DNA from: Gammaproteobacteria bacterium
Lineage (GTDB): Bacteria; Pseudomonadota; Gammaproteobacteria; Steroidobacterales; Rariloculaceae
Assembly: GCA_016927175.1 (NCBI GenBank)
Contig: JAFGNC010000245.1
Span: 1-9,383 of the forward strand
Reading direction: 5' to 3'
Length of the DNA: 9,383 nt
The notes under the pieces were generated by a model. That model made no database searches. It had not been told where the DNA came from and saw only the letters and a list, made by a program, of their open reading frames with translations. Position 1 is the stretch's first letter, and every line of letters starts with the position of its first letter. The translations under genes and the position numbers were made by a program. Shown here one piece after another: positions 1-5,512 of the stretch.

Positions 1-26
1 ACCGTGATCGAAAGCTTCGTCTTCAT
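1..26 (-). CDS. Start of a leftward protein gene, cut by the window edge
   Basis: Only the first eight codons and part of the ninth are present. The start is the ATG at 26-24 on the minus strand, and the codons read MKTKLSIT plus a partial valine codon. A good Shine-Dalgarno GGAG lies at 39-36, 9 nt upstream. An in-frame ATG five codons earlier (41-39) lacks a ribosome binding site, and a third ATG (46-44) in another frame stops after seven codons. The basic, lysine-containing opening would suit a signal peptide or an N-terminal membrane helix, but too little is visible to name a product. A sigma-54 promoter points at this gene with a predicted leader of about 56 nt, so it is probably a GlrR-controlled gene divergent from the candidate sRNA. 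The call rests on start codon, SD and promoter rather than on protein similarity. Confidence 0.5.
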
Positions 27-92
27 CTGTATCTTCTCCATGTCATGGGGTAGATCGCGGAAGCACTCCGGCTTCCTCTCGCGGAGCCAGGG

Positions 93-108
93 TGCAAGAG
101 GTATGCCA
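93..108 (-). promoter_or_regulatory. Sigma-54 promoter, leftward
   Basis: Read on the minus strand the sequence is TGGCATACCTCTTGCA. The -24 GG (107-106) and -12 GC (95-94) are separated by exactly 10 nt, as sigma-54 requires, and the flanks TGGCA and TTGCA match the consensus TGGCAC-N5-TTGCA. The predicted start is near 82, giving a leader of about 56 nt to the truncated gene at 26-1. The perfect GlrR-type operator at 183-202 is centred about 110 bp upstream of this start, a usual distance for an enhancer-binding activator. Confidence 0.72.
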
Positions 109-182
109 CGGGGCCGAGCGCTCGAAGCGGCGCCGTTTCCTCGGGATCCCGCTCCCGCTCGAGGCCTTTGCCGATGTCGGAT

Positions 183-202
183 GTGTCACCGCTGCCCGAC
201 AC
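183..202. promoter_or_regulatory. GlrR-type operator (UAS), perfect TGTC-N10-GACA
   Basis: The half-sites are GTGTC (183-187) and GACAC (198-202), with exactly 10 nt between the TGTC and GACA cores. This is the palindrome known for GlrR upstream of glmY in enterics. It lies between two divergent sigma-54 promoters, about 110 bp upstream of the leftward start and about 257 bp upstream of the rightward one, so it could serve both. Together with the next three bases it matches the operator in the 3' end of glrR (4129-4151) at 20 of 23 positions, differing only at three consecutive spacer bases. Confidence 0.75.
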
Positions 203-271
203 CGCAAGCGCGCCGGCGTCCCGCCCGCGTCCGAGAACCCCGCGCCAGCGGCCTGCCCCGCGCTCCTGCAC

Positions 272-291
272 GTGCCGCCGATAGACGACAC
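272..291. promoter_or_regulatory. Probable GlrR-type operator, one mismatch
   Basis: The half-sites are GTGCC (272-276) and GACAC (287-291) with the correct 10-nt spacer. The only departure from GTGTC-N10-GACAC is C for T in the left half. It is centred about 168 bp upstream of the predicted rightward sigma-54 start, so it is the better placed of the clear sites to activate the candidate sRNA. Multiple operators upstream of one promoter are known for enteric glmY. Confidence 0.5.
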
Positions 292-386
292 TTCGCCGCC
301 GACGCGACGATTTTCGGGCCGAACCGCCGACAATCGCCCGTGTCTCACCCATGCCCGCAGCCGTAAAGTCGTGCGAAAGCGCCGTC

Positions 387-404
387 TGTCGGGCCATCAC
401 GACC
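387..404. promoter_or_regulatory. Possible weak GlrR-type site
   Basis: TGTC (387-390) and GACC (401-404) are separated by 10 nt, a 7 of 8 match to TGTC-N10-GACA. It ends only about 20 bp before the -24 element of the rightward sigma-54 promoter. That is very close for an activator acting by DNA looping, so it may be chance, or a site that limits promoter access. Confidence 0.25.
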
Positions 405-423
405 GACGGGCCGCAGGCGCGGC

Positions 424-439
424 TGGCATGCCGCTTGCA
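424..439 (+). promoter_or_regulatory. Sigma-54 promoter, rightward
   Basis: The sequence is TGGCATGCCGCTTGCA. GG (425-426) and GC (437-438) are separated by exactly 10 nt, and both elements are near-consensus (TGGCAYG, TTGCA). Transcription should begin around 450. No start codon with a ribosome binding site follows. Instead there is a series of hairpins and then a terminator by 620, so the product is best read as a small RNA. The promoter lies downstream of GlrR-type sites at 183-202 and 272-291. Confidence 0.78.
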
Positions 440-449
440 CCCCGCCTGA

Positions 450-620
450 TCTCGAAAAGCAAGTCGCGGCCGCGAAGCGCTCTCAAAATGCTTCGGGGAC
501 GCCGACGAACGGGCCGCGGCACCCGGCCGCGGCCGACAACGGTTTGGCTCGGGATTTTGCGGTTTTACAGGCCGAGCTGACTGGCGGGGGGCTCCCCCCG
601 GCCCCCCGCCGGTTCTTTTC
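450..620 (+). ncRNA. Candidate GlrR/sigma-54-dependent small RNA (glmY-position)
   Basis: The span runs from the predicted sigma-54 start to the end of a terminator, about 170 nt. Several hairpins can be drawn: 473-479 with 489-495 (loop CTCTCAAAA); 512-519 with 527-534 (eight G-C pairs, 7-nt loop); 546-552 with 572-578 (last pair G-U, 19-nt loop containing two TTTT tracts); and the terminator 581-591 with 602-612. A 12-bp palindrome sits at 464-475. In enterics the sRNA GlmY, about 180 nt, sits directly upstream of glrK and is activated by GlrR with sigma-54. Position, size, orientation and promoter type all agree with that. I see no clear primary-sequence match to GlmY, so this may be a functional analogue or an unrelated sRNA. 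Alternatively it is an attenuated leader of glrK. Confidence 0.55.
581..620 (+). terminator. Rho-independent terminator of the candidate sRNA
   Basis: An 11-bp stem pairs 581-591 with 602-612; one pair is T-G and the rest are G-C. The loop is 10 nt, and the short T-rich tail TTCTTTTC (613-620) follows. The T tract is interrupted, so some read-through into glrK is plausible. Confidence 0.7.
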
Positions 621-631
621 ACGTCGAGCCG

Positions 632-662
632 TTGCGGCGCGGACGCGCGGCTGGACTAGAAT
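632..662 (+). promoter_or_regulatory. Possible sigma-70 promoter of glrK
   Basis: A -10-like TAGAAT (657-662, five of six consensus bases) lies between the terminator and glrK. The best -35-like hexamer is TTGCGG (632-637), with a long 19-nt spacer. It would give a leader of about 50 nt. The match is weak, but glrK needs some promoter here unless it depends on read-through from the sRNA. Confidence 0.3.
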
Positions 663-720
663 TCCCGTGCGAGCCCCGTTGGCGCGGCCCCGGCGCCGCC
701 AGAACCATAAAGAGGTCTTC

Positions 721-2166
721 TTGTACCGCCCGCGATCCATCGTCCGGCTGATCCTGATCGGCTTCACCGTCGTGCTGGCACCGCTGATCACGGCCGTCGT
801 GACCGCGATCATCCAGGTCGACCGCCTGGCCCAGGACAGCCGCGAGGCGCTGATCGAAGCCGGCAGCGCAACGCAACAGAGCCGCACGCTCGTCGAGGAG
901 CTGACGGAGATGCAGCGGGCGCTCGCGAACTTCCAGATCCGCGGTGATCCGGATTTCCACGCCTATTACCTCGATCGGCGCGTCGCCTTTCTGAACGCCG
1001 CGGAGAATCTGTCGAAACTGAATCTGACCGAGCTCGGGCGGCAGGAGCTGCACGAGCTGCGGGAGCAGGAGCAGAGCCTGTTCAGCCGGCTGCACGAGGG
1101 CTGGAACGATCCGATCGAGGATCTCGCCGAGCAGAACGCGCCGCAGCGATGGACCGAGCTCTCCAACCGGGCCCGCAACGTGCTGTCGGAGAGCGGCCGC
1201 CTGATCGAGAGCCAGGTCAACTACACGACGAACACGGCCGGCGACGTGCAGCGGACGCTGCTGCTGCAGGCTGCCGCGGTGATTCCCGCCACGATCATCC
1301 TGGCCGGCGTCTTCGTCGTGCTGATCACGAGACCGATGCGCGAGGTCGGGCAGGCGATCCGGCGCCTCGGCGGCCGCGAGTTCGCGGACCCGATCGAAGT
1401 GCACGGGCCGCGCGACGTCGAGGACATCGGCCGCCAGCTCGACTGGCTGCGTCTTCGCATCCAGGAGCTGGAGCATCAGAAGATCACGTTCCTGCGGCAC
1501 ATCTCCCATGAGCTGAAGACGCCGCTGACGACGATCCGCGAAGGCGCGGAGCTGCTCGCGGAGAGCCTCGTCGACTCCTCGCCCGAGGAAGCGGAGATCT
1601 CCCGGATCATGTGCTCGAACAGCCTGCACCTGCAGAAGCTGATCGAGGACCTGCTTCAGTTCGGCAAGACGCTCGAGATCGTGACTGACCTGAAGGTCAT
1701 CGAGTCCGTGGACCTCGAGGAGCTGGCGGGCTCCGTGATCGCGTCGCAGACGATCCCGGCGGCGGCCAAATCCATAGAGATCGAGCAGTCGCTCGCCCCC
1801 GTGCGTGTCCGGGGAGACGAGAATAAGCTTAGAATAGTGTTAGACAATCTGCTGACCAACGCGATCAAGTACACGCCTGCCGGCGGCCGGGTCCGCATCT
1901 CGCTCGAGCAACGGGACGAATACGCCGTCATCGACGTCGAGGACACGGGGCCCGGTGTCGCGGATACGGAGAAGCAGAAAATCTTTGAACCCTTCCAGCA
2001 GGGTCAGGCCGAATACCAGTCGAGCGTCAAGGGTACGGGGCTAGGTCTGGCCATCGCCAGGGAGTACGTGGAGGCGCACGATGGGTATATTGAAGTCGTC
2101 AGCTCGACGGAAGGCGCACACTTTCGCGCGGCCTTCCCGCTGGCGGGTCCGAAACGCTCGGCGTAA
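721..2166 (+). CDS. glrK: Two-component sensor histidine kinase GlrK (QseE)
   Basis: This is an inner-membrane sensor kinase that autophosphorylates on histidine and passes the phosphate to GlrR. The start is the TTG at 721, with AGAGG at 711-715 and a 5-nt spacer, giving 481 residues against about 475 in E. coli. The open frame extends upstream into the sRNA terminator, but that extension is arginine-rich and has no ribosome binding site. The order is: TM helix (about 7-32), a helical periplasmic sensor region (about 33-178), TM helix (about 179-202), HAMP (about 203-250), the dimerisation H-box HISHELKTPL with phospho-acceptor His263, the ATPase N-box with Asn380, the G1 box DTGPG from Asp408, and the G2 box GTGLGL from residue 438. 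All catalytic motifs are intact. The 3' end overlaps qseG by 86 bp, so the three-gene operon is tightly coupled. Confidence 0.93.
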   Translation: MYRPRSIVRLILIGFTVVLAPLITAVVTAIIQVDRLAQDSREALIEAGSATQQSRTLVEELTEMQRALANFQIRGDPDFHAYYLDRRVAFLNAAENLSKLNLTELGRQELHELREQEQSLFSRLHEGWNDPIEDLAEQNAPQRWTELSNRARNVLSESGRLIESQVNYTTNTAGDVQRTLLLQAAAVIPATIILAGVFVVLITRPMREVGQAIRRLGGREFADPIEVHGPRDVEDIGRQLDWLRLRIQELEHQKITFLRHISHELKTPLTTIREGAELLAESLVDSSPEEAEISRIMCSNSLHLQKLIEDLLQFGKTLEIVTDLKVIESVDLEELAGSVIASQTIPAAAKSIEIEQSLAPVRVRGDENKLRIVLDNLLTNAIKYTPAGGRVRISLEQRDEYAVIDVEDTGPGVADTEKQKIFEPFQQGQAEYQSSVKGTGLGLAIAREYVEAHDGYIEVVSSTEGAHFRAAFPLAGPKRSA

Positions 2167-2752
2167 GGCAAGCGGCATCTCGATCGCGGCCGCGCTCGTG
2201 CTGATCGCCGCGTGCGAGACGAACCGCGTCGAGCCGGAGCCTCCGCCGCCCCCGGCGCCGGTCGCGCAGGCCGGCGAGCTCGCGGATCTCGCGAAGTTCG
2301 GCAACACGGTCCGGCGGCTGGACGAACGGCAGCTCGAGCGCGAGTACCGGCAGCTCGCTCTGCAGAACGATTCGGCGCCGTCGAGCGACGCCGCGATACG
2401 GCTGGCGCTGTTGCTGAGCGCGCCGAACGCGCCGTTCAACGACATCGATCAGGCGACGCGTTTCCTGCGGGACGTGATGTATCGCGAGACCGGGGATCCG
2501 CAGTCGCATTCGGAGTTCGCGCAGCTGCTGTACAACCTGCTGAGCGAGCGCATCTACTCCGAGTCGGACGACGAGCCGCTGCAGTCGCTGCTCGATCAGG
2601 CCCGCGAGCGCAACGACGAGCTGACGGCCCAGGTCATGCGCCTGCGTAACCAGCTCGACGCGGAGCGCGATCGGGCGGAGACGCTGGAAGGGCAGCTGAA
2701 TGCGTTGAAAGAGCTCGAAGAGCAGCTCTCTCAGGACGAGGTGATACGGTAA
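2081..2752 (+). CDS. qseG: QseG/YfhG-type lipoprotein of the GlrKR system
   Basis: This is the middle gene of the glrK-qseG-glrR operon. In enterics the product is an outer-membrane lipoprotein that works with the GlrK sensor. The start ATG at 2081 has GGAGG at 2070-2074, 6 nt away. No plausible start follows before the signal peptide apart from TTG at 2090, so the overlap with glrK is real. The 223-residue precursor has an unusually long basic n-region (1-31), a hydrophobic stretch (33-44) and a lipobox IAAC with Cys45. Then come a proline-rich linker (51-60), a helical region containing RLALLLSAPNAPFND (107-121) typical of the family, and a strong C-terminal coiled coil (about 171-219). The gene ends 5 bp before glrR. 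Assignment rests on context, lipobox and architecture; overall sequence similarity is modest. Confidence 0.82.
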   Translation: MGILKSSARRKAHTFARPSRWRVRNARRKASGISIAAALVLIAACETNRVEPEPPPPPAPVAQAGELADLAKFGNTVRRLDERQLEREYRQLALQNDSAPSSDAAIRLALLLSAPNAPFNDIDQATRFLRDVMYRETGDPQSHSEFAQLLYNLLSERIYSESDDEPLQSLLDQARERNDELTAQVMRLRNQLDAERDRAETLEGQLNALKELEEQLSQDEVIR

Positions 2753-2757
2753 ACAGC

Positions 2758-4158
2758 ATGCGCGACAAACCGCGGATTCTTCTGGTCGACGACGATCCGA
2801 GCCTGCTGAAGGTGCTGGCGATCCGGCTGCAGCGGCAGGGTTACGAGGTCAAGACCGCCGAAAGCGGCAAGAAGGCGCTCGCGGCGCTGCCGGGCGTGCG
2901 CCCGCACGTCGTGATCACGGACATGCGCATGGACGGTATGGACGGGCTCGCGCTGTTCGACGCGATCCACGCCAGAGAGCCGACGCTGCCGGTCATAGTG
3001 CTGACGGCGCACGGCACGATCCCGGATGCGGTCGACGCAACGCAGCGCGGCGTATTCGCCTATCTGACGAAGCCGTTCGAGCGCGACCAGCTCGTCGACA
3101 TCATAGAGCGGGCTTTGAGTATGTTCGGCGAGCCGTCGGAGGCCCCGACCGAGGACGCCGAGTGGTGCAGCGACATCATCACGCGCAGCTCCACGATGGA
3201 GACACTGCTGCGAGAAGCATGGATGGTGTCGCAGAGTGACGCCAGCGTCCTGATCCGCGGCGAGAGCGGCACCGGCAAGGAGCTCCTGGCGCGGGCGATA
3301 CACAAGGCGAGCGCGCGGCACGAGCGCCCGCTCGTTGCGGTGAACTGCACGGCCATTCCGGACCAGCTGTTCGAGGCGGAGCTCTTCGGCCACGAGAAGG
3401 GCGCGTTTACGGGCGCCACGCATTCGCGCGAGGGCCTGATAAAGGCCGCGGACAAGGGCACGCTGTTCCTCGACGAGATCGGCGACATGCCCCTCCCGTT
3501 CCAGGCGAAACTGCTGCGGATGCTGCAGGAGAAGGAAATACGCGCCGTCGGCTCGACCAGCGCGATGCCGGTCGACGTGCGCGTGATCTCGGCAACGCAC
3601 CAGAACCTCGAGGACGCGATCGCGGAGAAGACCTTCCGGGAAGATCTGTACTACCGGCTCAACGTCGTCACGCTCGAGATCCCGCCGCTCGCGAAACGCC
3701 GCGAAGACATCCCGCTGCTCGCCGATCACCTGCTCGAACGCGCCCGCTCCGAGCGACGCAACGCGGCCGTCGAGGTGACGGGTTTCTCCAAGGAGGCGAT
3801 GGAGCTGATGATGGCTGCGCCGTGGCCGGGCAACATCCGTCAGCTGCGAAACGTCGTCGACCAGTGCGTCGTGCTGGCGACGGCCCCGCTGATTCCGGCA
3901 AGCCTCGTGCAGAGGGCTTTGCGGCGCAAGGAGAAGGCCTTCCTGCCGTTCGCGAAAGCCCGCGACGCTTTCGAGTTCGAGTACCTGACGCATCTGCTCG
4001 AAATGACGGAAGGCAACGTCGCGCAGGCCGCGCGGCTGGCCGAGCGCAACCGATCGGAGTTTTACAAGCTCCTGCACAAGCACGACCTCGAGCCGGAGCT
4101 GTTTCGCCGCGGCGACGCGGACGAGAAAGTGTCACCCGCGCCCGACACCGCTTACTGA
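2758..4158 (+). CDS. glrR: Sigma-54-dependent response regulator GlrR (QseF)
   Basis: This cytoplasmic enhancer-binding activator is phosphorylated by GlrK and opens sigma-54 promoters. It has 466 residues against about 444 in E. coli. The receiver domain (about 5-118) has acidic Asp11-13, phospho-acceptor Asp55, Thr83 and Lys105. The AAA+ domain (about 138-370) has Walker A GESGTGKE (168-175), the sigma-54 contact loop GAFTGA (215-220), Walker B LFLDE (236-240) and the arginine-finger region FREDLYYRLN (293-302). A Fis-type helix-turn-helix lies near 418-443 (GNVAQAARLAERNRSEFYKLL). The receiver reads very much like enteric GlrR, including LTAHGTIPDAV. A polar tail after the DNA-binding domain carries a GlrR operator within its codons. 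The ATG follows the qseG stop by 5 bp with only a weak, distant GAGG, which suggests translational coupling. Confidence 0.95.
   Translation: MRDKPRILLVDDDPSLLKVLAIRLQRQGYEVKTAESGKKALAALPGVRPHVVITDMRMDGMDGLALFDAIHAREPTLPVIVLTAHGTIPDAVDATQRGVFAYLTKPFERDQLVDIIERALSMFGEPSEAPTEDAEWCSDIITRSSTMETLLREAWMVSQSDASVLIRGESGTGKELLARAIHKASARHERPLVAVNCTAIPDQLFEAELFGHEKGAFTGATHSREGLIKAADKGTLFLDEIGDMPLPFQAKLLRMLQEKEIRAVGSTSAMPVDVRVISATHQNLEDAIAEKTFREDLYYRLNVVTLEIPPLAKRREDIPLLADHLLERARSERRNAAVEVTGFSKEAMELMMAAPWPGNIRQLRNVVDQCVVLATAPLIPASLVQRALRRKEKAFLPFAKARDAFEFEYLTHLLEMTEGNVAQAARLAERNRSEFYKLLHKHDLEPELFRRGDADEKVSPAPDTAY
4129..4148. promoter_or_regulatory. GlrR-type operator inside the end of glrR
   Basis: GTGTC (4129-4133) and GACAC (4144-4148) form a perfect TGTC-N10-GACA palindrome inside the last codons of glrR. 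The centre is about 230 bp upstream of the predicted start of the sigma-54 promoter at 4341-4356, within reach of an enhancer-type activator. The 23 bp from 4129 match 183-205 at 20 positions. The codons are ordinary for the gene, but the C-terminal tail that holds them appears to be an extension beyond the enteric protein. Confidence 0.75.
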
Positions 4159-4340
4159 CCGCCGAAAGCCCAGCATTGGTGAGGGCTGCGCACGGACGCG
4201 GCGCACCCCGCAGGCGTTCGGCGTTGCCCCGCAGCACCAGTCGGCCGCCCGCGCTCGAGCGTCCTGCCACCTCGCTGCCCGCGTCCTAAGCCCATGTTCC
4301 CGCAGCGTTTGCGGCCGTTACGGAGGTACCGGGCCCGCAT

Positions 4341-4356
4341 TGGCACAAACGCTGCA
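4341..4356 (+). promoter_or_regulatory. Sigma-54 promoter of the DUF1328 gene
   Basis: The sequence is TGGCACAAACGCTGCA. The -24 element TGGCAC is perfect, GG (4342-4343) and GC (4354-4355) are exactly 10 nt apart, and the -12 element is CTGCA. The predicted start is near 4367, leaving a leader of about 27 nt with the ribosome binding site of the gene at 4394. Immediate proximity to a sigma-54 activator gene and to a perfect GlrR-type operator supports function. Confidence 0.78.
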
Positions 4357-4393
4357 ATTCCCCCGGGTACGGAACCAATGGAAGGGAACGAAA

Positions 4394-4567
4394 ATGCTTT
4401 ACTGGGCTTTGATCTTCTTCGTGCTGGCGCTGATCGCCGGCTTCCTCGGCTTCGGCGGCATCGCCGGCGCCGCGACGAGCATCGCACAGATCCTGTTCAT
4501 CGTCTTTCTGGTGCTGCTCGTGATCAGTGCGCTGGTCAGCGCCTTGCGCGGCCGGCCGCCGTTGTAA
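4394..4567 (+). CDS. DUF1328 (UPF0391/YtjA-type) small membrane protein
   Basis: This 57-residue, very hydrophobic protein has two predicted membrane helices (about 3-23 and 30-50) around a glycine-rich turn GFGGIAGAATSIAQ, and ends in a short basic tail LRGRPPL. Length and the LGFGGIAGAA segment fit the DUF1328/YtjA family, found widely in proteobacteria and without an assigned molecular function. The ATG at 4394 follows GGGA (4384-4387) with a 6-nt spacer. An upstream TTG in frame lies before the predicted transcription start and can be excluded. The sigma-54 promoter and the GlrR-type operator make it a likely target of the adjacent GlrK-GlrR system, suggesting an envelope-response role (inference). 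Confidence 0.88.
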   Translation: MLYWALIFFVLALIAGFLGFGGIAGAATSIAQILFIVFLVLLVISALVSALRGRPPL

Positions 4568-4607
4568 CGTTCGAAATGTAAGGGACCAAAGCGCAAGGGG
4601 CCGGAGT

Positions 4608-4631
4608 CGTAACGGCCCAGAGCGTAACGGC
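4608..4631 (+). repeat. Short direct repeat CGTAACGGC
   Basis: CGTAACGGC occurs at 4608-4616 and again at 4623-4631, a 15-bp period, with a related GTAACG at 4564-4569 at the end of the DUF1328 gene. It lies in the 213-bp gap before the first SnoaL gene. It could be a regulator site or chance in GC-rich DNA. No clear terminator is visible in this gap. Confidence 0.35.
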
Positions 4632-4685
4632 GACAGCGGATCGGCCCGCGGCGGCCGGACCCGCTTGCGCGCGCAGCCCCGGGAG

Positions 4686-4714
4686 TTGACGGGAGCGCGG
4701 CGAATCACGACCAT
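4686..4714 (+). promoter_or_regulatory. Possible weak sigma-70 promoter of the SnoaL pair
   Basis: The -35-like TTGACG (4686-4691, five of six) is followed after 17 nt by a poor -10, GACCAT (4709-4714, three of six). It is the best candidate in the gap upstream of 4781 and is reported only as such. Confidence 0.22.
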
Positions 4715-4757
4715 CGCAGGCGTCGGCCAGCCGTCGGCTCGCGATGCCGGCTGCCGG

Positions 4758-4775
4758 CCCCGAGCTCTTCCGGGG
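4758..4775 (+). promoter_or_regulatory. Hairpin overlapping the ribosome binding site at 4781
   Basis: CCCCG (4758-4762) can pair with CGGGG (4771-4775) across an 8-nt loop. The right arm is part of the purine-rich ribosome binding site (4772-4780) that directly precedes the ATG, so folding could lower translation. Five pairs only; chance is possible. Confidence 0.25.
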
Positions 4776-4780
4776 GAAGG

Positions 4781-5512
4781 ATGACGACTCCGATCAGACG
4801 ACGCTTCGGCCTGCCGGCAGGCACGGCTGCCCTGCTCGGCCTCCTGGCCGGCGGCGGCGCGCTCGCACAGGACGACGCCGATCGCCTCGAGCGGCTCACC
4901 GCGCTCGAGGCGAGGCTCGCCTCGCTCGAGCAGGAAATTCGGCTGCTCGAGGACACCAAAGCGATCAAGCGCCTGCAGCGGGCGTACGGGTATTACCTCG
5001 ACGAGGGCCTGACGGATGAGATCGCGCCGCTGTTCGCGGCGGACGCGACGGTCGAGATCGGCCAGTCAGGCGTCTACGTCGGCAGGGACAGCATCGCGGC
5101 TTATTACCGGCACGTGCTCGAGGACGCCGCGGCGCCGGGGCATCTCAACAACCACCTGATCATCCAGGGCATCGTCAACGTCGCCGAGGACGGCGCCACG
5201 GCCAAAGGACGCTGGCGCGCGCTGATGCAGCTCGGCGAGCACGGCGAAAGCGCGATCTGGGGTGACGGGCCGTACGAGAACGAGTACGTCAAGGAAGACG
5301 GCGTCTGGAAGTTCAGCAAGGTGCACTGGTACGGCACGGTGATCGCGCCGTACGACCCGGGCTGGCACAAAGCGCCGATGCCGCTGCCGGGCCCGAGCGA
5401 GGAGCTGCCTCCGGACCGGCCGCCGACCGAGGTTTATCAGAGCTACCCGTCCGCGCATCTGCCGCCCTACCACTACGACAACCCGGTCTCGGGCAGGCAG
5501 CCGCCGCGATGA
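4781..5512 (+). CDS. Exported SnoaL-like (NTF2-fold) protein, first of a pair
   Basis: The 243-residue precursor starts at ATG 4781, directly preceded by GGGGGAAGG. The N-terminus has a basic stretch (RRRF at 6-9), a hydrophobic core and a signal-peptidase site ALA|Q at 27-30, so the protein should be periplasmic. The arginine pair leaves a Tat route possible. A short coiled coil (about 33-57) leads into a SnoaL_4-type NTF2 domain (about 60-190) with LQRAYGYYLD, LFAADATVEIG, GVYVGRDSI, GRWRAL and YVKEDGVWK. A proline-rich tail ends in PPYHYDNPVSGR. Members of this superfamily include isomerases, dehydratases and binding proteins. The sequence gives no basis for choosing a substrate. The gene overlaps the next by 4 bp, and the two are clear paralogues. 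Confidence 0.85.
   Translation: MTTPIRRRFGLPAGTAALLGLLAGGGALAQDDADRLERLTALEARLASLEQEIRLLEDTKAIKRLQRAYGYYLDEGLTDEIAPLFAADATVEIGQSGVYVGRDSIAAYYRHVLEDAAAPGHLNNHLIIQGIVNVAEDGATAKGRWRALMQLGEHGESAIWGDGPYENEYVKEDGVWKFSKVHWYGTVIAPYDPGWHKAPMPLPGPSEELPPDRPPTEVYQSYPSAHLPPYHYDNPVSGRQPPR

Larger units (their letters stand above)
27..720. other. Regulatory intergenic region upstream of glrK
   Basis: No convincing protein gene lies here. The open frames on both strands are GC-driven shadows, very rich in Arg, Ala and Pro, without good ribosome binding sites and overlapping one another antisense. The region instead contains two divergent sigma-54 promoters, one perfect and two imperfect GlrR-type operators, a candidate structured sRNA with its terminator, and a possible sigma-70 promoter for glrK. 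Each is listed separately. Confidence 0.75.

Noticed and set aside
545..560. Sigma-54-like TGGCTC...TTTTGC ahead of glrK
   Set aside because: GG and GC are separated by 11 nt instead of the required 10, and the start would fall only about 10 bp before the terminator hairpin.
23..622. Long open frames on both strands of the first 620 bases
   Set aside because: Arg/Ala/Pro-rich translations with no recognisable domain or ribosome binding site, mutually antisense, and covering strong promoter, operator and terminator signals. Typical GC-driven spurious frames.
544..720. Upstream extension of the glrK frame to 544
   Set aside because: It would run through the terminator hairpin and encodes a basic low-complexity stretch. 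TTG 721 has a well-spaced AGAGG and gives the expected N-terminal TM helix.
1830..1835. TAGAAT inside glrK as an internal promoter for qseG-glrR
   Set aside because: No -35-like hexamer at a workable spacing; the AT-rich patch is explained by codon choice.
2731..4083. 450-residue minus-strand open frame opposite glrR
   Set aside because: It is antisense to a gene with every catalytic motif intact. The translation is a composition artefact without recognisable domains.
4167..4187. AGCCC/GGGCT hairpin just after glrR as an operon terminator
   Set aside because: Only five pairs, an 11-nt loop and no T tract.
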